A DNA stretch of 64,000 nt from positions 1 through 64,000 of the forward strand of contig JAFIEW010000002.1 of NCBI GenBank assembly GCA_020832375.1, given 5' to 3'. Position 1 is the stretch's first letter. The number at the start of each line of letters is the position of its first letter. Below are positions 37,230 through 45,635 of the stretch, one piece after another. The DNA is from Cyclobacteriaceae bacterium. Lineage in GTDB: Bacteria; Bacteroidota; Bacteroidia; Cytophagales; Cyclobacteriaceae. The translations under genes were made by a program, and so were the position numbers. The notes beneath the pieces were generated by a model, which did no database searches, was not told where the DNA came from, and saw only the letters and a program-made list of their open reading frames with translations.

Positions 37230-38147
37230 CTATAAGTGCACCATCAGGTAACGATATAATGCAATCATATCCTGAATATCCTTTTTGTAAACCAACTCAT
37301 TTGGGCTATGTACATTACTTTCTGCCGCACCGATGAAGACCCAATCGAAAGGGTAGGGTGACTCTTGCAGTTCTCTACCATCACTGCCCCCTGAGGCCTC
37401 AACTTCTTTTTGCCAGTCAATCCCTGATTTAATCGCTAATTGAACTACTTTATCAACAAATGCCTTTCTAGGTAAGCTTCGGTCTCGCAAACTAATGGCT
37501 ACACCTTTGCCATGCTCAACTCCCTCTGTCGCCCAGGTGATATCAGATATCAGTGCTTGCCTTACTCCATATTCCTCATAAATTTTACGTGCAAGGTAAG
37601 GTACAGATCCACCCCCTACTTCTTCCCAACAACTGAAGGCGATGATACCATCCTCTAAACTTTCTGCCAGCTGTAGTGCGGCATAGATTCCTAGGCGATT
37701 GTCCATATAGCATGATTGTACATAGTCTGAGGTTTCGCGCCAGTCCTGCTCAAACACCAGTGAGGTGCCCGTCTCAATTGCTCTAGGGAAGTCATAAAAG
37801 ACATGTCCATCATCCCCTACGCGCATCTTACAGCTGATTTCACCCAAAGCATCTTGACCGCATAGGCGAAAGCCAGTTTCAGCTTCAGGGCCACCAATAG
37901 CAACTAGCTGATCTTGATAGCGTACTGTAAAGCCTACTGTGTCCATATGCGCAAATACAGCGGTGCGAGGCTTTCCAAAAACCAACATGATGCAATCTTG
38001 TAGATCCTCGCCCATCACTACTTTCACTTCAGATTTCCAATCGCTCGCATGCTTTTGCACATAGTCCAAAATATATTGCTTAACTGCTCCCTCTTCACCC
38101 GAAGGTCCATGAAGCTGACAAAGCTCTCGAAGTAATTGAGTATTCAT
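37230..38147 (-). CDS. M42-family metallo-aminopeptidase
   Basis: A 305-residue cytosolic di-zinc exopeptidase of the M42/M20 clan. Metal and catalytic residues are visible: FAHMDTVGF (metal His and Asp), MDNRLGIYAAL (bridging Asp), CWEEVGGGS (catalytic and metal Glu), SDITWATEGVEHG (metal Asp) and NVHSPNELVYKKD (metal His). The opening LLRELCQLHGPSGEEG is typical of this family. ATG 38147 is used; the upstream GTG 38183 lies inside a repeat arm and would add 12 unrelated residues. It stands alone, bounded upstream by a two-armed repeat. Confidence 0.9.
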   Translation of the reverse strand: MNTQLLRELCQLHGPSGEEGAVKQYILDYVQKHASDWKSEVKVVMGEDLQDCIMLVFGKPRTAVFAHMDTVGFTVRYQDQLVAIGGPEAETGFRLCGQDALGEISCKMRVGDDGHVFYDFPRAIETGTSLVFEQDWRETSDYVQSCYMDNRLGIYAALQLAESLEDGIIAFSCWEEVGGGSVPYLARKIYEEYGVRQALISDITWATEGVEHGKGVAISLRDRSLPRKAFVDKVVQLAIKSGIDWQKEVEASGGSDGRELQESPYPFDWVFIGAAESNVHSPNELVYKKDIQDMIALYRYLMVHL

Positions 38148-38160
38148 TTTTTGTTTTTTA

Positions 38161-38339
38161 TTTGCGTGGAATGAGCATGTCACTCAGACCTAATTATTAA
38201 ATTATAGTCAATGGAATTTATTGATCACCCTTAGCGTAGCACTTTGAAAGCCACTTATTTTTTTGAAGTGCCGCTATAACTGCTCAAGTGAAAGAAGGCG
38301 AACAACTCAATGCTACACACATCCCCCGCAAAAATAAAA
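38161..38339. repeat. Two-armed repeat of the GCGTGGGATGAGG family (long spacing)
   Basis: The left arm TTTGCGTGGAATGAG (38161-38175) and right arm CATCCCCCGCAAAAATAAAA (38320-38339) are about 145 bp apart. It fills the gap between the M42 peptidase and the next minus-strand gene. Confidence 0.55.
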
Positions 38340-38380
38340 TTAATTCTGCTTTTGGATAAGTATCTAGGTGAGAATGGTGC

Positions 38381-39241
38381 TTACTGCCACTCATAGTCGT
38401 CATCTAAGTCTTCGTAGATGGTACGCTTAAAGTCCATGAAGAAGAAGCTAATGCCGACTGAAAATTGATGCCATGCATTCTGAAAGACAGACTCAGGGCT
38501 GGAAAACCTGAGGTTGGGATCATTGGCAGGGATATTTTCTGTGAGCTGACGAGGTATTTGTTCGTTTTCAGCATATGCCACTACACGCTGAGCGCTGATA
38601 TTGCTGAGTGGCAGTCCTAGTTGGTAGCGGAAGTTGATTGCAAAATCACTTTTTTGTGTAATGGGAAAGCGATAGCTAGCTTCCGCCATGGGGCCGAGTC
38701 TACTTTGTACAGATCTTACGAAATAATTAACCCTAGCTGAGTTTGAGCTTGCAATGTTTAGTTTTGCGTCCGTACGTTCTATGGCGTAGAATACCCCAGG
38801 AGCAAATTCCCAGCCGTAGGCTTGTGGTAAAGTAAACCGATACGCGAAGCGTGTTTGGAAGTCTAAGAAAGGGTGGCTATCCGAAAACCCCCTTGTTGCC
38901 TGTGCATGGATTTCGAGGTTTTCATAAAAAATAGCTCCCAATCCCGCAGATAGTCCCCAAACGGAAAGCCTATCCCTGCCAAATTGTTCGTCAATGGGTA
39001 AACGTGTATTGTCAAATGTTACAGTATTAGTAGTCATGGGCCATTGCCTGTGGACAAGCTCCATAGGGCTAAATCGAATCTGGAAGTTACGGCTGCGGTC
39101 TTGAGTCAATGAATCAGAAAGCGTGTTTTGACTGAAGCAAGGACTAGATGCTAGGAAAAAAACAAATGTCAGGGTCGCGATACATCTATTGATTACATCT
39201 TTTTTATTTTTGGTCAAAGCAATATAGGAGAGCTGCTGCAT
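38381..39241 (-). CDS. Predicted outer-membrane beta-barrel protein of unknown function
   Basis: A 286-residue exported protein. An N-terminal segment of about 20 polar residues precedes a signal peptide core (CIATLTFVFFLASSPCFSQ). The rest alternates aromatic and polar residues in patterns typical of a beta-barrel (LSVWGLSAGLGAIFYENLEIHAQ, FQTRFAYRFTLPQ, FAINFRYQLGLPL, QFSVGISFFFMDF), with an acidic tail (DLDDDYEWQ). No named family is recognised. ATG 39241 is preferred to TTG 39250. It is flanked by a repeat and the MFS transporter gene, transcribed in the same direction. Confidence 0.65.
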   Translation of the reverse strand: MQQLSYIALTKNKKDVINRCIATLTFVFFLASSPCFSQNTLSDSLTQDRSRNFQIRFSPMELVHRQWPMTTNTVTFDNTRLPIDEQFGRDRLSVWGLSAGLGAIFYENLEIHAQATRGFSDSHPFLDFQTRFAYRFTLPQAYGWEFAPGVFYAIERTDAKLNIASSNSARVNYFVRSVQSRLGPMAEASYRFPITQKSDFAINFRYQLGLPLSNISAQRVVAYAENEQIPRQLTENIPANDPNLRFSSPESVFQNAWHQFSVGISFFFMDFKRTIYEDLDDDYEWQ

Positions 39242-39367
39242 GATGTTCAAAGTTGGGTGCTGAAAAATCTACTGATTTTAATGATAGCAAAGATATTCAA
39301 TATTATGCATTTAACCCTGTTTGAAAATCGTGAAGCTCAATGATTCATTCCAACTTAGAACATATTT

Positions 39368-40669
39368 TCATTCCACTTCTTTAAGTCTTAATCCAAGGAT
39401 TATTGCTGCCGACATCATCGCTGCGAAAAAGATGAGTTGTGCCTCAAGAGAAAAGATTTCTGCTACGAAGCCTAGGCCTGCCGCCACGAGCGTAAATACA
39501 CCAATCAATGTATTGGAGAGCGAAACATAAAGAGGACGCTCTTTTTCTGGAGCAAAATCTACCAAATAGGTTTTTCTGCTAAGTCTTGCTCCTGCATGCG
39601 CCATGCCATTGAGCAAAAAGACAGGTAAAAAGAGACCGATTGTTTTCCACTCCTCAGGGAAGTAGACAAATGAAATAGCATATATAGCGGTAAATATGCC
39701 TAGAGCTGCGGTGAGCATCATCATTTTACGACTGCTTTTATCGGAATATCTACCCCAAAAAGGACTTGAAATGATATTGGCTATTCCATCGGTAATGATG
39801 AGTAAACCAAAGGCTGTAACACTACCCCCGACTTCATTTTTACCCAAAAGCACATAAAAAGGAGTAGCTAAAGGTATTGCCATAAGTAGTGCTCTGGTGA
39901 TAATAAATTGCGTCAAATTTGGGTCTTTCTTTAGCAAGCCAAGCCCTTTTTTGATTTCGTTGACAGGACTCCTACCACCCTCGGTAGCTCCACTCGGTTC
40001 TTTGATCAGGTTAAAAAAGAAGGAAGATAAAAACCAAAGCCCAGCTGTAATGATGAAGATGGTAAAATAGATCCATTGATTGTCGGTGTCTTCTACAAAA
40101 AAGATGAGGACCAAACCTGCAGCGAGTGAAAAGATGCCTCCGATAGAAGCTCTGCTGGATAACATTTGCCCTCTTTCACCCTTGTCGATGGTTTTAGCTA
40201 CTACATCTTTAAAGGCCACGGAGGCAACACCACTAGCCATGCTGAAGATGAGCAAAAGCCCTACTATAGCCCATGCGGCTGCAGAACCTTCCATGGTGAC
40301 TACTACAAAGCCCATGGGCAAAATACAAACGGCCTGAACGATGCCCGATAGCGTCCAGAAGATTTTTCGGCGCTCAAAAGCACGAATTTTAGCTGAAACA
40401 AACAATTGAGGTAAGAGAGACCCCGTATTTTTGAGAGGTACGAGCATCCCCGCAAAAAAGGCAGGGGCCCCTAAAAAGGATAAAATCCAAGGTAAAGTAA
40501 TACCTGGGCTAATCAGTCGCTCAGCAAGCTTACTACAAATGCCATTGAGTACATTGAGACTAAAATTTCTTGGAACGTGCTCGCAGGCGCTATCAGGAAT
40601 TTTTTCACATGCTCTTACTTCTCCATCCTCTGTCATAAACTCATAAAACCGTTCGTCGACTTTGGCCAT
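39368..40669 (-). CDS. Major facilitator superfamily transporter
   Basis: A 433-residue inner-membrane protein with an N-terminal cytosolic segment of about 40 residues (acidic, two Cys) and roughly 12 hydrophobic helices in two halves joined by a loop near residue 230 (KEPSGATEGGRSPVNEIKKG). The second half contains GRYSDKSSRKMMM, matching the loop 2-3 or 8-9 MFS signature; the first has RRKIFWTLSG. The substrate cannot be read from sequence. Its only neighbours are an unknown barrel protein and a repeat-rich 840-bp gap. Confidence 0.88.
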   Translation of the reverse strand: MAKVDERFYEFMTEDGEVRACEKIPDSACEHVPRNFSLNVLNGICSKLAERLISPGITLPWILSFLGAPAFFAGMLVPLKNTGSLLPQLFVSAKIRAFERRKIFWTLSGIVQAVCILPMGFVVVTMEGSAAAWAIVGLLLIFSMASGVASVAFKDVVAKTIDKGERGQMLSSRASIGGIFSLAAGLVLIFFVEDTDNQWIYFTIFIITAGLWFLSSFFFNLIKEPSGATEGGRSPVNEIKKGLGLLKKDPNLTQFIITRALLMAIPLATPFYVLLGKNEVGGSVTAFGLLIITDGIANIISSPFWGRYSDKSSRKMMMLTAALGIFTAIYAISFVYFPEEWKTIGLFLPVFLLNGMAHAGARLSRKTYLVDFAPEKERPLYVSLSNTLIGVFTLVAAGLGFVAEIFSLEAQLIFFAAMMSAAIILGLRLKEVE

Positions 40670-41510
40670 AATTGTTTTTCTTTGGTTACACTAGGTTAAA
40701 AAAATAAGTAATACCCTTTAAGCTTAGAGCGTAGCAAGCTCTCATTAAAAACACTACCTCTTTGCTAATCAATAATCTATATTGCAATCGGAATTACCTA
40801 TCTCAAAATTTAGGTTTTTCACCTAATAAAATCAATCTGCCACTATTCAGTCCTAGTTTAGGGCGGGCTTACGAATCGCTCCAGTTCAGATAACTACAAT
40901 TTAAAGTGATATTATATCCTTAAGAGTTATAGTTTTTTTAGCAATAGTCGCGAAGTCTGAGTTAAATCAATGATTTTTAAAGTTTATCCCCAAACATTTT
41001 GGTAATCGATGATTTGCAAATCGAAATTAGGATTTATATAAAAACTTTAAAAGCTGATGAGCCCTACTTAAAAATTGACTTCTTCTTTTTAACTAAACAA
41101 GCTTCGCATGGTTTTAAATTGGCAATAGGAAATATTCGTAGTGCTTACTGAGGTGAACGATTAAATCCTTATGCAAAAATGACTTTGGTTAACGAATCGA
41201 TTGTCATGAAAATACGCTTCGCTAAGCCGTATAAGTTGATCATTATTGACATTTAAGTGCAAGCTTATCCTCTTAATCGCTGAGAAAACCGAGCTTTCAA
41301 AAATGTATATCCTAGTGGTTATGCCCGAAAGGATTTAGCTCGGCTGTTTTATAAGTAAATACAAACAGCTTTATAAATTGACCGTCTAGGTAGACAAGCA
41401 TTTCTTCGTTAGCAGTAATAAACCCACATGTCATCGAGAGCTGTAATGTCTATAAACAGATATGGATCGTGTTTTTTCCGTAATGTCCTACCTGGGTTTA
41501 AAAGGTAAGT
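40670..41510. other. 840-bp intergenic region with decayed repeat and a two-tier hairpin
   Basis: No gene is supported. A decayed copy of the TA-flanked repeat starts at 40861, and a hairpin with stems CCGAGCT/AGCTCGG and ATCCT/AGGAT spans 41289-41343. On the minus strand that hairpin ends in TTTTCT, so it may weakly terminate the ABC-F gene ending at 41511. Short ORFs here look random. Confidence 0.45.
40861..41115 (-). repeat. Decayed copy of the TA-flanked dispersed repeat
   Basis: It begins TA-GGGCGGGCTTA, like the end of the copy at 7361. Similarity is clearest at 40987-41060 (ATCCCCAAACATT, GATTTGCAAATCG, TTTATATAAAAAC) and in ACAAGCTTCGCATG near 41098. The far end is not identifiable, so the right border is approximate. 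Confidence 0.45.
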
Positions 41511-43148
41511 CTAATTCTTGCGCTCTATTTCCTTCAAATTTTCCATTTTCTTATTTCGCAAAAAGCCATTGATATCCTCAAAGTGTTCTCTCACCCTTTT
41601 GTTGCCAAACTCGAACACCTTCCCAGCTAATCCATCTAAGAAATCACGATCGTGTGATACTAAGATTAAAGTACCATCAAATGCCTTTAAGGCATCTTTT
41701 AAAATCCCTTTGGTTTTTATATCCAAATGATTGGTCGGCTCGTCAAGAATCAACAAATTAACTGGCTGCAGTAACAATTTGATCATTGCTAGTCTGGTAC
41801 GCTCACCACCTGACAGCACTTTTACTTTTTTCTCAATGGCATCACCACCAAAAAGAAAGGCACCTAATAAGTCTTTCACTCTACTGCGCATATCGCCTTT
41901 GGCAATATCATCAATGGTCTGAAATACAGTCAATTCACCATCAAGTAAGCTTGCCTGATTTTGAGCAAAATAACCGATCATGCTGTTATGACCTACCTGT
42001 AGCTTACCCTCAAAATCAATCTCTCCCATAATTGCCTTAACCATGGTAGACTTACCCTTACCATTTTTACCAACAAAGGCCACTTTTTCACCTCGAGCAA
42101 TGGTCATGGATGCGTCTTTAAAAACTACATGCTCACCATAGCTTTTGCTCAGTCCTTCCGCAATGACGGGGTAATTTCCTGAGCGTGGGGCAGGAGGGAA
42201 CTTTAAATTCAGACTTGCTGTGTCTACTTCATCGACCTCAACAATCTCCATTTTCTCCAGCATCTTTACGCGCGATTGTACTTGTAGTGTCTTGGAGTAA
42301 GTACCTTTAAAGCGATCAATAAATTGTTGGATCTCTGCGATCTGCTTAGCCTGGTCGTCAAACTGCTTTTGCTGCTGTTCTCGCCTTTCTTTACGCAGCT
42401 CTAAGTAATGCGAATAATTCGTTTTATAATCATAGATTCGACCTTGTGTCAACTCTATGGTACGGTTGGTCAGGTTATCTACAAATGCTTTATCGTGGCT
42501 AATCACCATGACGGCCTTAGCATTGTTTTTCAAAAAGTCCTCCAACCATTGTACCGATTCAATGTCTAAGTGATTCGTCGGCTCATCCAGTAAAATCAAA
42601 TCAGGCTTTTTCAAAAGAATCTTGGCTAATTCAATGCGCATGCGCCACCCTCCGCTAAACTCTTGTGTGAGTCGGTTGAAGTCACTGCGCAAAAAGCCTA
42701 AGCCTAATAGTGTACGCTCAATTTCTGCATCAATGTTTAAGTCATCAATGCTGTAATACTTCTCGCTAAGCTCTGATACTTGCTCAATAATCTTACTATA
42801 TTCCTCCGATTCATAATCCGTACGTGTCTCTAGCTGCTGATTGCACCAGTCCATTTGCTTTTTCATCTCCATGATCTCCGAAAAAGCCTTTGCGCTTTCT
42901 TCAAAGACTGTGCAGTCATCTTCAGTAAGTAAATGCTGAGGAAGGTAGGCAATCACCGCATCTTTTGGAGCTGAAACCTTACCATAAGTAGCCTTACCTT
43001 CGCCTGCAATGATCTTGAGCAAGGTAGATTTTCCTGCACCATTTTTACCCATGAGGGCGATTCGGTCATTGTCATTTATACTGAAAGTGATGTTATTGAA
43101 AAGGCTGCTTCCACTAAAGTCAACCCCTACTGCGTCTACTGAAATCAT
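41511..43148 (-). CDS. ABC-F family ATP-binding protein (translation factor type)
   Basis: A 545-residue soluble protein with two ABC ATPase domains and no membrane region. First domain: Walker A GKNGAGKST (about 34-42), signature FSGGWRMR, Walker B LILLDEPTNHLD. Second: GKNGKGKST, LSGGERTRLAM, and another LILLDEPTNHLD. Between them is the charged helical linker (about 245-325, ELRKERREQQQKQFDDQAKQ) that reaches into the ribosomal E site in this family. Such proteins relieve ribosome stalling. The subfamily (EttA, Uup, YbiT or YheS-like) is not fixed, though the pattern is nearest YbiT. A -7-like element precedes the ATG. Confidence 0.92.
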   Translation of the reverse strand: MISVDAVGVDFSGSSLFNNITFSINDNDRIALMGKNGAGKSTLLKIIAGEGKATYGKVSAPKDAVIAYLPQHLLTEDDCTVFEESAKAFSEIMEMKKQMDWCNQQLETRTDYESEEYSKIIEQVSELSEKYYSIDDLNIDAEIERTLLGLGFLRSDFNRLTQEFSGGWRMRIELAKILLKKPDLILLDEPTNHLDIESVQWLEDFLKNNAKAVMVISHDKAFVDNLTNRTIELTQGRIYDYKTNYSHYLELRKERREQQQKQFDDQAKQIAEIQQFIDRFKGTYSKTLQVQSRVKMLEKMEIVEVDEVDTASLNLKFPPAPRSGNYPVIAEGLSKSYGEHVVFKDASMTIARGEKVAFVGKNGKGKSTMVKAIMGEIDFEGKLQVGHNSMIGYFAQNQASLLDGELTVFQTIDDIAKGDMRSRVKDLLGAFLFGGDAIEKKVKVLSGGERTRLAMIKLLLQPVNLLILDEPTNHLDIKTKGILKDALKAFDGTLILVSHDRDFLDGLAGKVFEFGNKRVREHFEDINGFLRNKKMENLKEIERKN

Positions 43149-43167
43149 ATTGAATTATTTTGAGTCG

Positions 43168-43175
43168 CAAAGGTA
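43168..43175 (-). promoter_or_regulatory. -7 element upstream of the ABC-F gene
   Basis: TACCTTTG on the minus strand, an exact TAnnTTTG match, lies 19 nt before the ATG at 43148. No -33 TTG is seen at the usual spacing. Confidence 0.4.
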
Positions 43176-43596
43176 TATATAAATGCCTGATCTTATGACT
43201 CGAAGTCAAAAAATATGAATAGACAAAATAGGTTGTGTTTCTAATTGGCCAACAAATGTTAATTTTAACTTTTAGATTTTTTTACTGGCCTTCCTTAAGT
43301 CTTTTCATCCGTGCTATTCATACCTTATACAAGTACATATCCAATTGATTAGCTTGATATAGCTACCGGGTATACACTAGATAATAGTAAATCTGCAAAA
43401 TTGGATGATTTTAGTTGATTATTGTCCCTAGCTTGACTGAAATGGATGATCCAATACAGTAGAAGTATCGTCTTTAATATATCAACTATCTGTATAATTT
43501 CATTGATACCAACATATGTTATCATCCTAGTTACAGGAGGCTAATAGCTACTCTTAAGCAAGCCTTCTATCAGCTAGAATTTCACAAAGATTTATG

Positions 43597-43604
43597 TAAT
43601 TTTG
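43597..43604 (+). promoter_or_regulatory. -7 element directly before rlmD
   Basis: TAATTTTG matches TAnnTTTG and ends 7 nt before the rlmD ATG, so a transcript would have almost no leader. The -33 position reads TAG rather than TTG. Confidence 0.4.
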
Positions 43605-43611
43605 CAAGCTT

Positions 43612-45018
43612 ATGGCAAGAAGAAAAAAACAAAAAATCTATAAAGAGCTGCAAGTTGAAAAGTTAGCGGCAGAGGGAAAGTGTCTAGCGAGAACAGAAGA
43701 TGATAAGGTTGTTTTTATTGAAAATACCCTTCCTGGCGATGTGGTGGATGTTTTCATTAAGAAAAGCCGCAAAAGCTATATGGAAGGTCGCCCTGTTCTT
43801 TTTCATGAATATTCTGATCTTCGTATTGATCCTTTTTGTGAGCACTTTGGTGTATGCGGTGGTTGTAAGTGGCAGCACTTGGAGTATCAAAAGCAGATAG
43901 CCTTTAAGGAAGAGCAAATAGTCGATCAGTTTCAGCGCATAGGAAAATTTCACTTTCCAACCCCTGAGCCTATTATGGCAGCACCGAAAACCACCTTTTA
44001 TCGCAACAAACTTGAGTATACCTTCTCCGACAAACGATGGCTTACTAAGGAAGAAATAGAGGAGTCTGGCGATATCACTCAATCCTATGGGCTGGGTTTT
44101 CATATCCCTGGTATGTTTGATAAAGTGGTTGATATTAATAAATGCTGGCTACAAGATGATCGACAAAATGCCATCCGCAATGAGATTAGGGACTTCACTC
44201 TTGCTCGAGATTATGAGTATTACAACTTGAGAGATCATCAAGGTCAGTTGAGGAATTTGATTATTCGTAATTCTAATCTGGATCAATGGATGATTATTTT
44301 GCAGACCGCTAAATATGATGAAAAAATTGATCAGTTGCTCGATCATTTGATTGCGAAATTTCCATTCTTAAGCTCGGTCTACTACATCCTTAATCAAAAG
44401 ATGAATGATTCTTATGGTGATTTGGAGCCAACTCACTATTACGGAAAAGAATATATCGAGGAGCAAATGGAAGATCTTACCTTCCGTGTTGGTCCAAAGA
44501 GTTTTCTGCAGACTAATTCGGAGCAATCACTGGCCATGTATCGCAAGGTGAGAGACCTTGCAGGGCTTACGGGCAACGAATGGGTGTATGATCTTTATAC
44601 AGGTACAGGTACCATTGCGAACTTTTTGGCAAAAAAAGCATTAGGAGTTATTGGTGTAGAATATGTAGCGGAGGCTATTGAGGATGCGAAAAAGAACTCT
44701 GCGGCAAACGGCATTACCAATACTAAGTTTTTTGCTGGCGATATGCGTGAAGTGCTTACCATACCTTTCGCGGAAAAGCATGGTAGACCCGACGTGGTTA
44801 TCACCGATCCCCCACGTGCAGGCATGCACCCTGATGTGATCAAGTGCTTGCTTGAGCTTGCTCCTACTAAAATCGTCTACGTGAGCTGTAATCCGGCCAC
44901 ACAAGCTCGTGATATTGCTGCCCTCGATGAGCTTTATGCAGTTAAAGTGGTACAACCTTTAGATATGTTTCCGCATACACACCACTTGGAAAATATTGTT
45001 TTACTCGAAAAAAGATAA
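43612..45018 (+). CDS. rlmD: 23S rRNA (uracil-5-)-methyltransferase RlmD
   Basis: A 468-residue enzyme that methylates C5 of a uracil in 23S rRNA. It has an N-terminal TRAM domain (about 8-65), an iron-sulfur cluster site CEHFGVCGGC (Cys76, 82, 85, with a fourth Cys in DINKCWLQ near 177), and a Rossmann methyltransferase domain with YDLYTGTGTIANFLA, TDPPRAGMH and the catalytic Cys in VSCNPATQARD. The HHLENIVLLEKR ending is typical. The exact uracil (U1939-type) is inferred from the family. A small conserved-looking gene starts 6 bp after its stop. Confidence 0.93.
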   Translation: MARRKKQKIYKELQVEKLAAEGKCLARTEDDKVVFIENTLPGDVVDVFIKKSRKSYMEGRPVLFHEYSDLRIDPFCEHFGVCGGCKWQHLEYQKQIAFKEEQIVDQFQRIGKFHFPTPEPIMAAPKTTFYRNKLEYTFSDKRWLTKEEIEESGDITQSYGLGFHIPGMFDKVVDINKCWLQDDRQNAIRNEIRDFTLARDYEYYNLRDHQGQLRNLIIRNSNLDQWMIILQTAKYDEKIDQLLDHLIAKFPFLSSVYYILNQKMNDSYGDLEPTHYYGKEYIEEQMEDLTFRVGPKSFLQTNSEQSLAMYRKVRDLAGLTGNEWVYDLYTGTGTIANFLAKKALGVIGVEYVAEAIEDAKKNSAANGITNTKFFAGDMREVLTIPFAEKHGRPDVVITDPPRAGMHPDVIKCLLELAPTKIVYVSCNPATQARDIAALDELYAVKVVQPLDMFPHTHHLENIVLLEKR

Positions 45019-45024
45019 GTCACC

Positions 45025-45393
45025 ATGCACAATGATCCAGAATTAGACCCAAAGTTTTTGGGTAAAATCAGCTCAGACTTTGTAAAAGTTGCTGATCACT
45101 TGAAAGAGGCCTCTTATCAAATACGCGCCCGCAAATTTTCACAGCATCCTTTTTTTGTAATTGCCAAACAAGAAACACCTTTGGGTTCATTGCTCTTTGC
45201 AAATAATGATTTAAACCTCGAGTGGAATTATCATGCCTCTTATTTAGAGATCTTTACGGAGGCCAAGATCTTGGAGGAAGATAAGGTAGAGGCTTTTAAA
45301 AATACTTACAAAGATCCTGATGAGTACTGCTGCCTTTTTGTAGTGAGCGGTGAGTTCCAAAATTTCGTTTACATACCTTACCCAATCGACTAA
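45025..45393 (+). CDS. Hypothetical protein (122 aa) downstream of rlmD
   Basis: No named family is recognised. The sequence is compact, soluble and mixed alpha/beta, with aromatic residues (LNLEWNYHASYLEIF, DEYCCLFVVSGEFQNFVYIPYP) and no signal peptide. It starts 6 bp after rlmD and is almost certainly on the same mRNA, so a role near ribosome modification is possible but only inferred from position. The composition is protein-like over its full length, which makes it a probable real gene. A two-armed repeat and a terminator follow. Confidence 0.7.
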   Translation: MHNDPELDPKFLGKISSDFVKVADHLKEASYQIRARKFSQHPFFVIAKQETPLGSLLFANNDLNLEWNYHASYLEIFTEAKILEEDKVEAFKNTYKDPDEYCCLFVVSGEFQNFVYIPYPID

Positions 45394-45418
45394 CATATTT
45401 TAAAAAACTGGCCAATTG

Positions 45419-45577
45419 ATTTTCGTGGGATGAGGATGAAAACAAGGCTATTTTCTTGATATCACGCTGAATTGACCTCTATAGGCTGTGTTTTTTGATG
45501 AAAACAGCTCAATTCGATGGGTGATATTGCTTAACAGTTCAGTCAACTACTGTTCTCATCCCTCGCAAAAAAAAAAA
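45419..45577. repeat. Two-armed repeat of the GCGTGGGATGAGG family
   Basis: The left arm GATTTTCGTGGGATGAGGA (45419-45437) faces CTCATCCCTCGCAAAAAA (45555 onward) at about 120 bp. The A-run of the right arm doubles as the T-run of the minus-strand terminator next to it. Confidence 0.65.
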
Positions 45578-45600
45578 CGAGTAAGAAAAAGTCTTACTCG
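45567..45600 (-). terminator. Rho-independent terminator of the TonB-type receptor gene
   Basis: A 9-bp stem, CGAGTAAGA / TCTTACTCG, with a 5-nt loop (45578-45600) is followed on the minus strand by eleven T. It lies 36 bp beyond the receptor stop codon. Confidence 0.88.
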
Positions 45601-45635
45601 CTTTAAAATAAATACATTATGAAAAAACTTGCTTG

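Larger units (their letters stand above)
43149..43611. other. Divergent promoter region between ABC-F gene and rlmD
   Basis: About 460 bp without ORFs or repeat copies. Promoter -7 matches lie close to each gene: TACCTTTG on the minus strand (43175-43168) and TAATTTTG on the plus strand (43597-43604). Confidence 0.45.
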
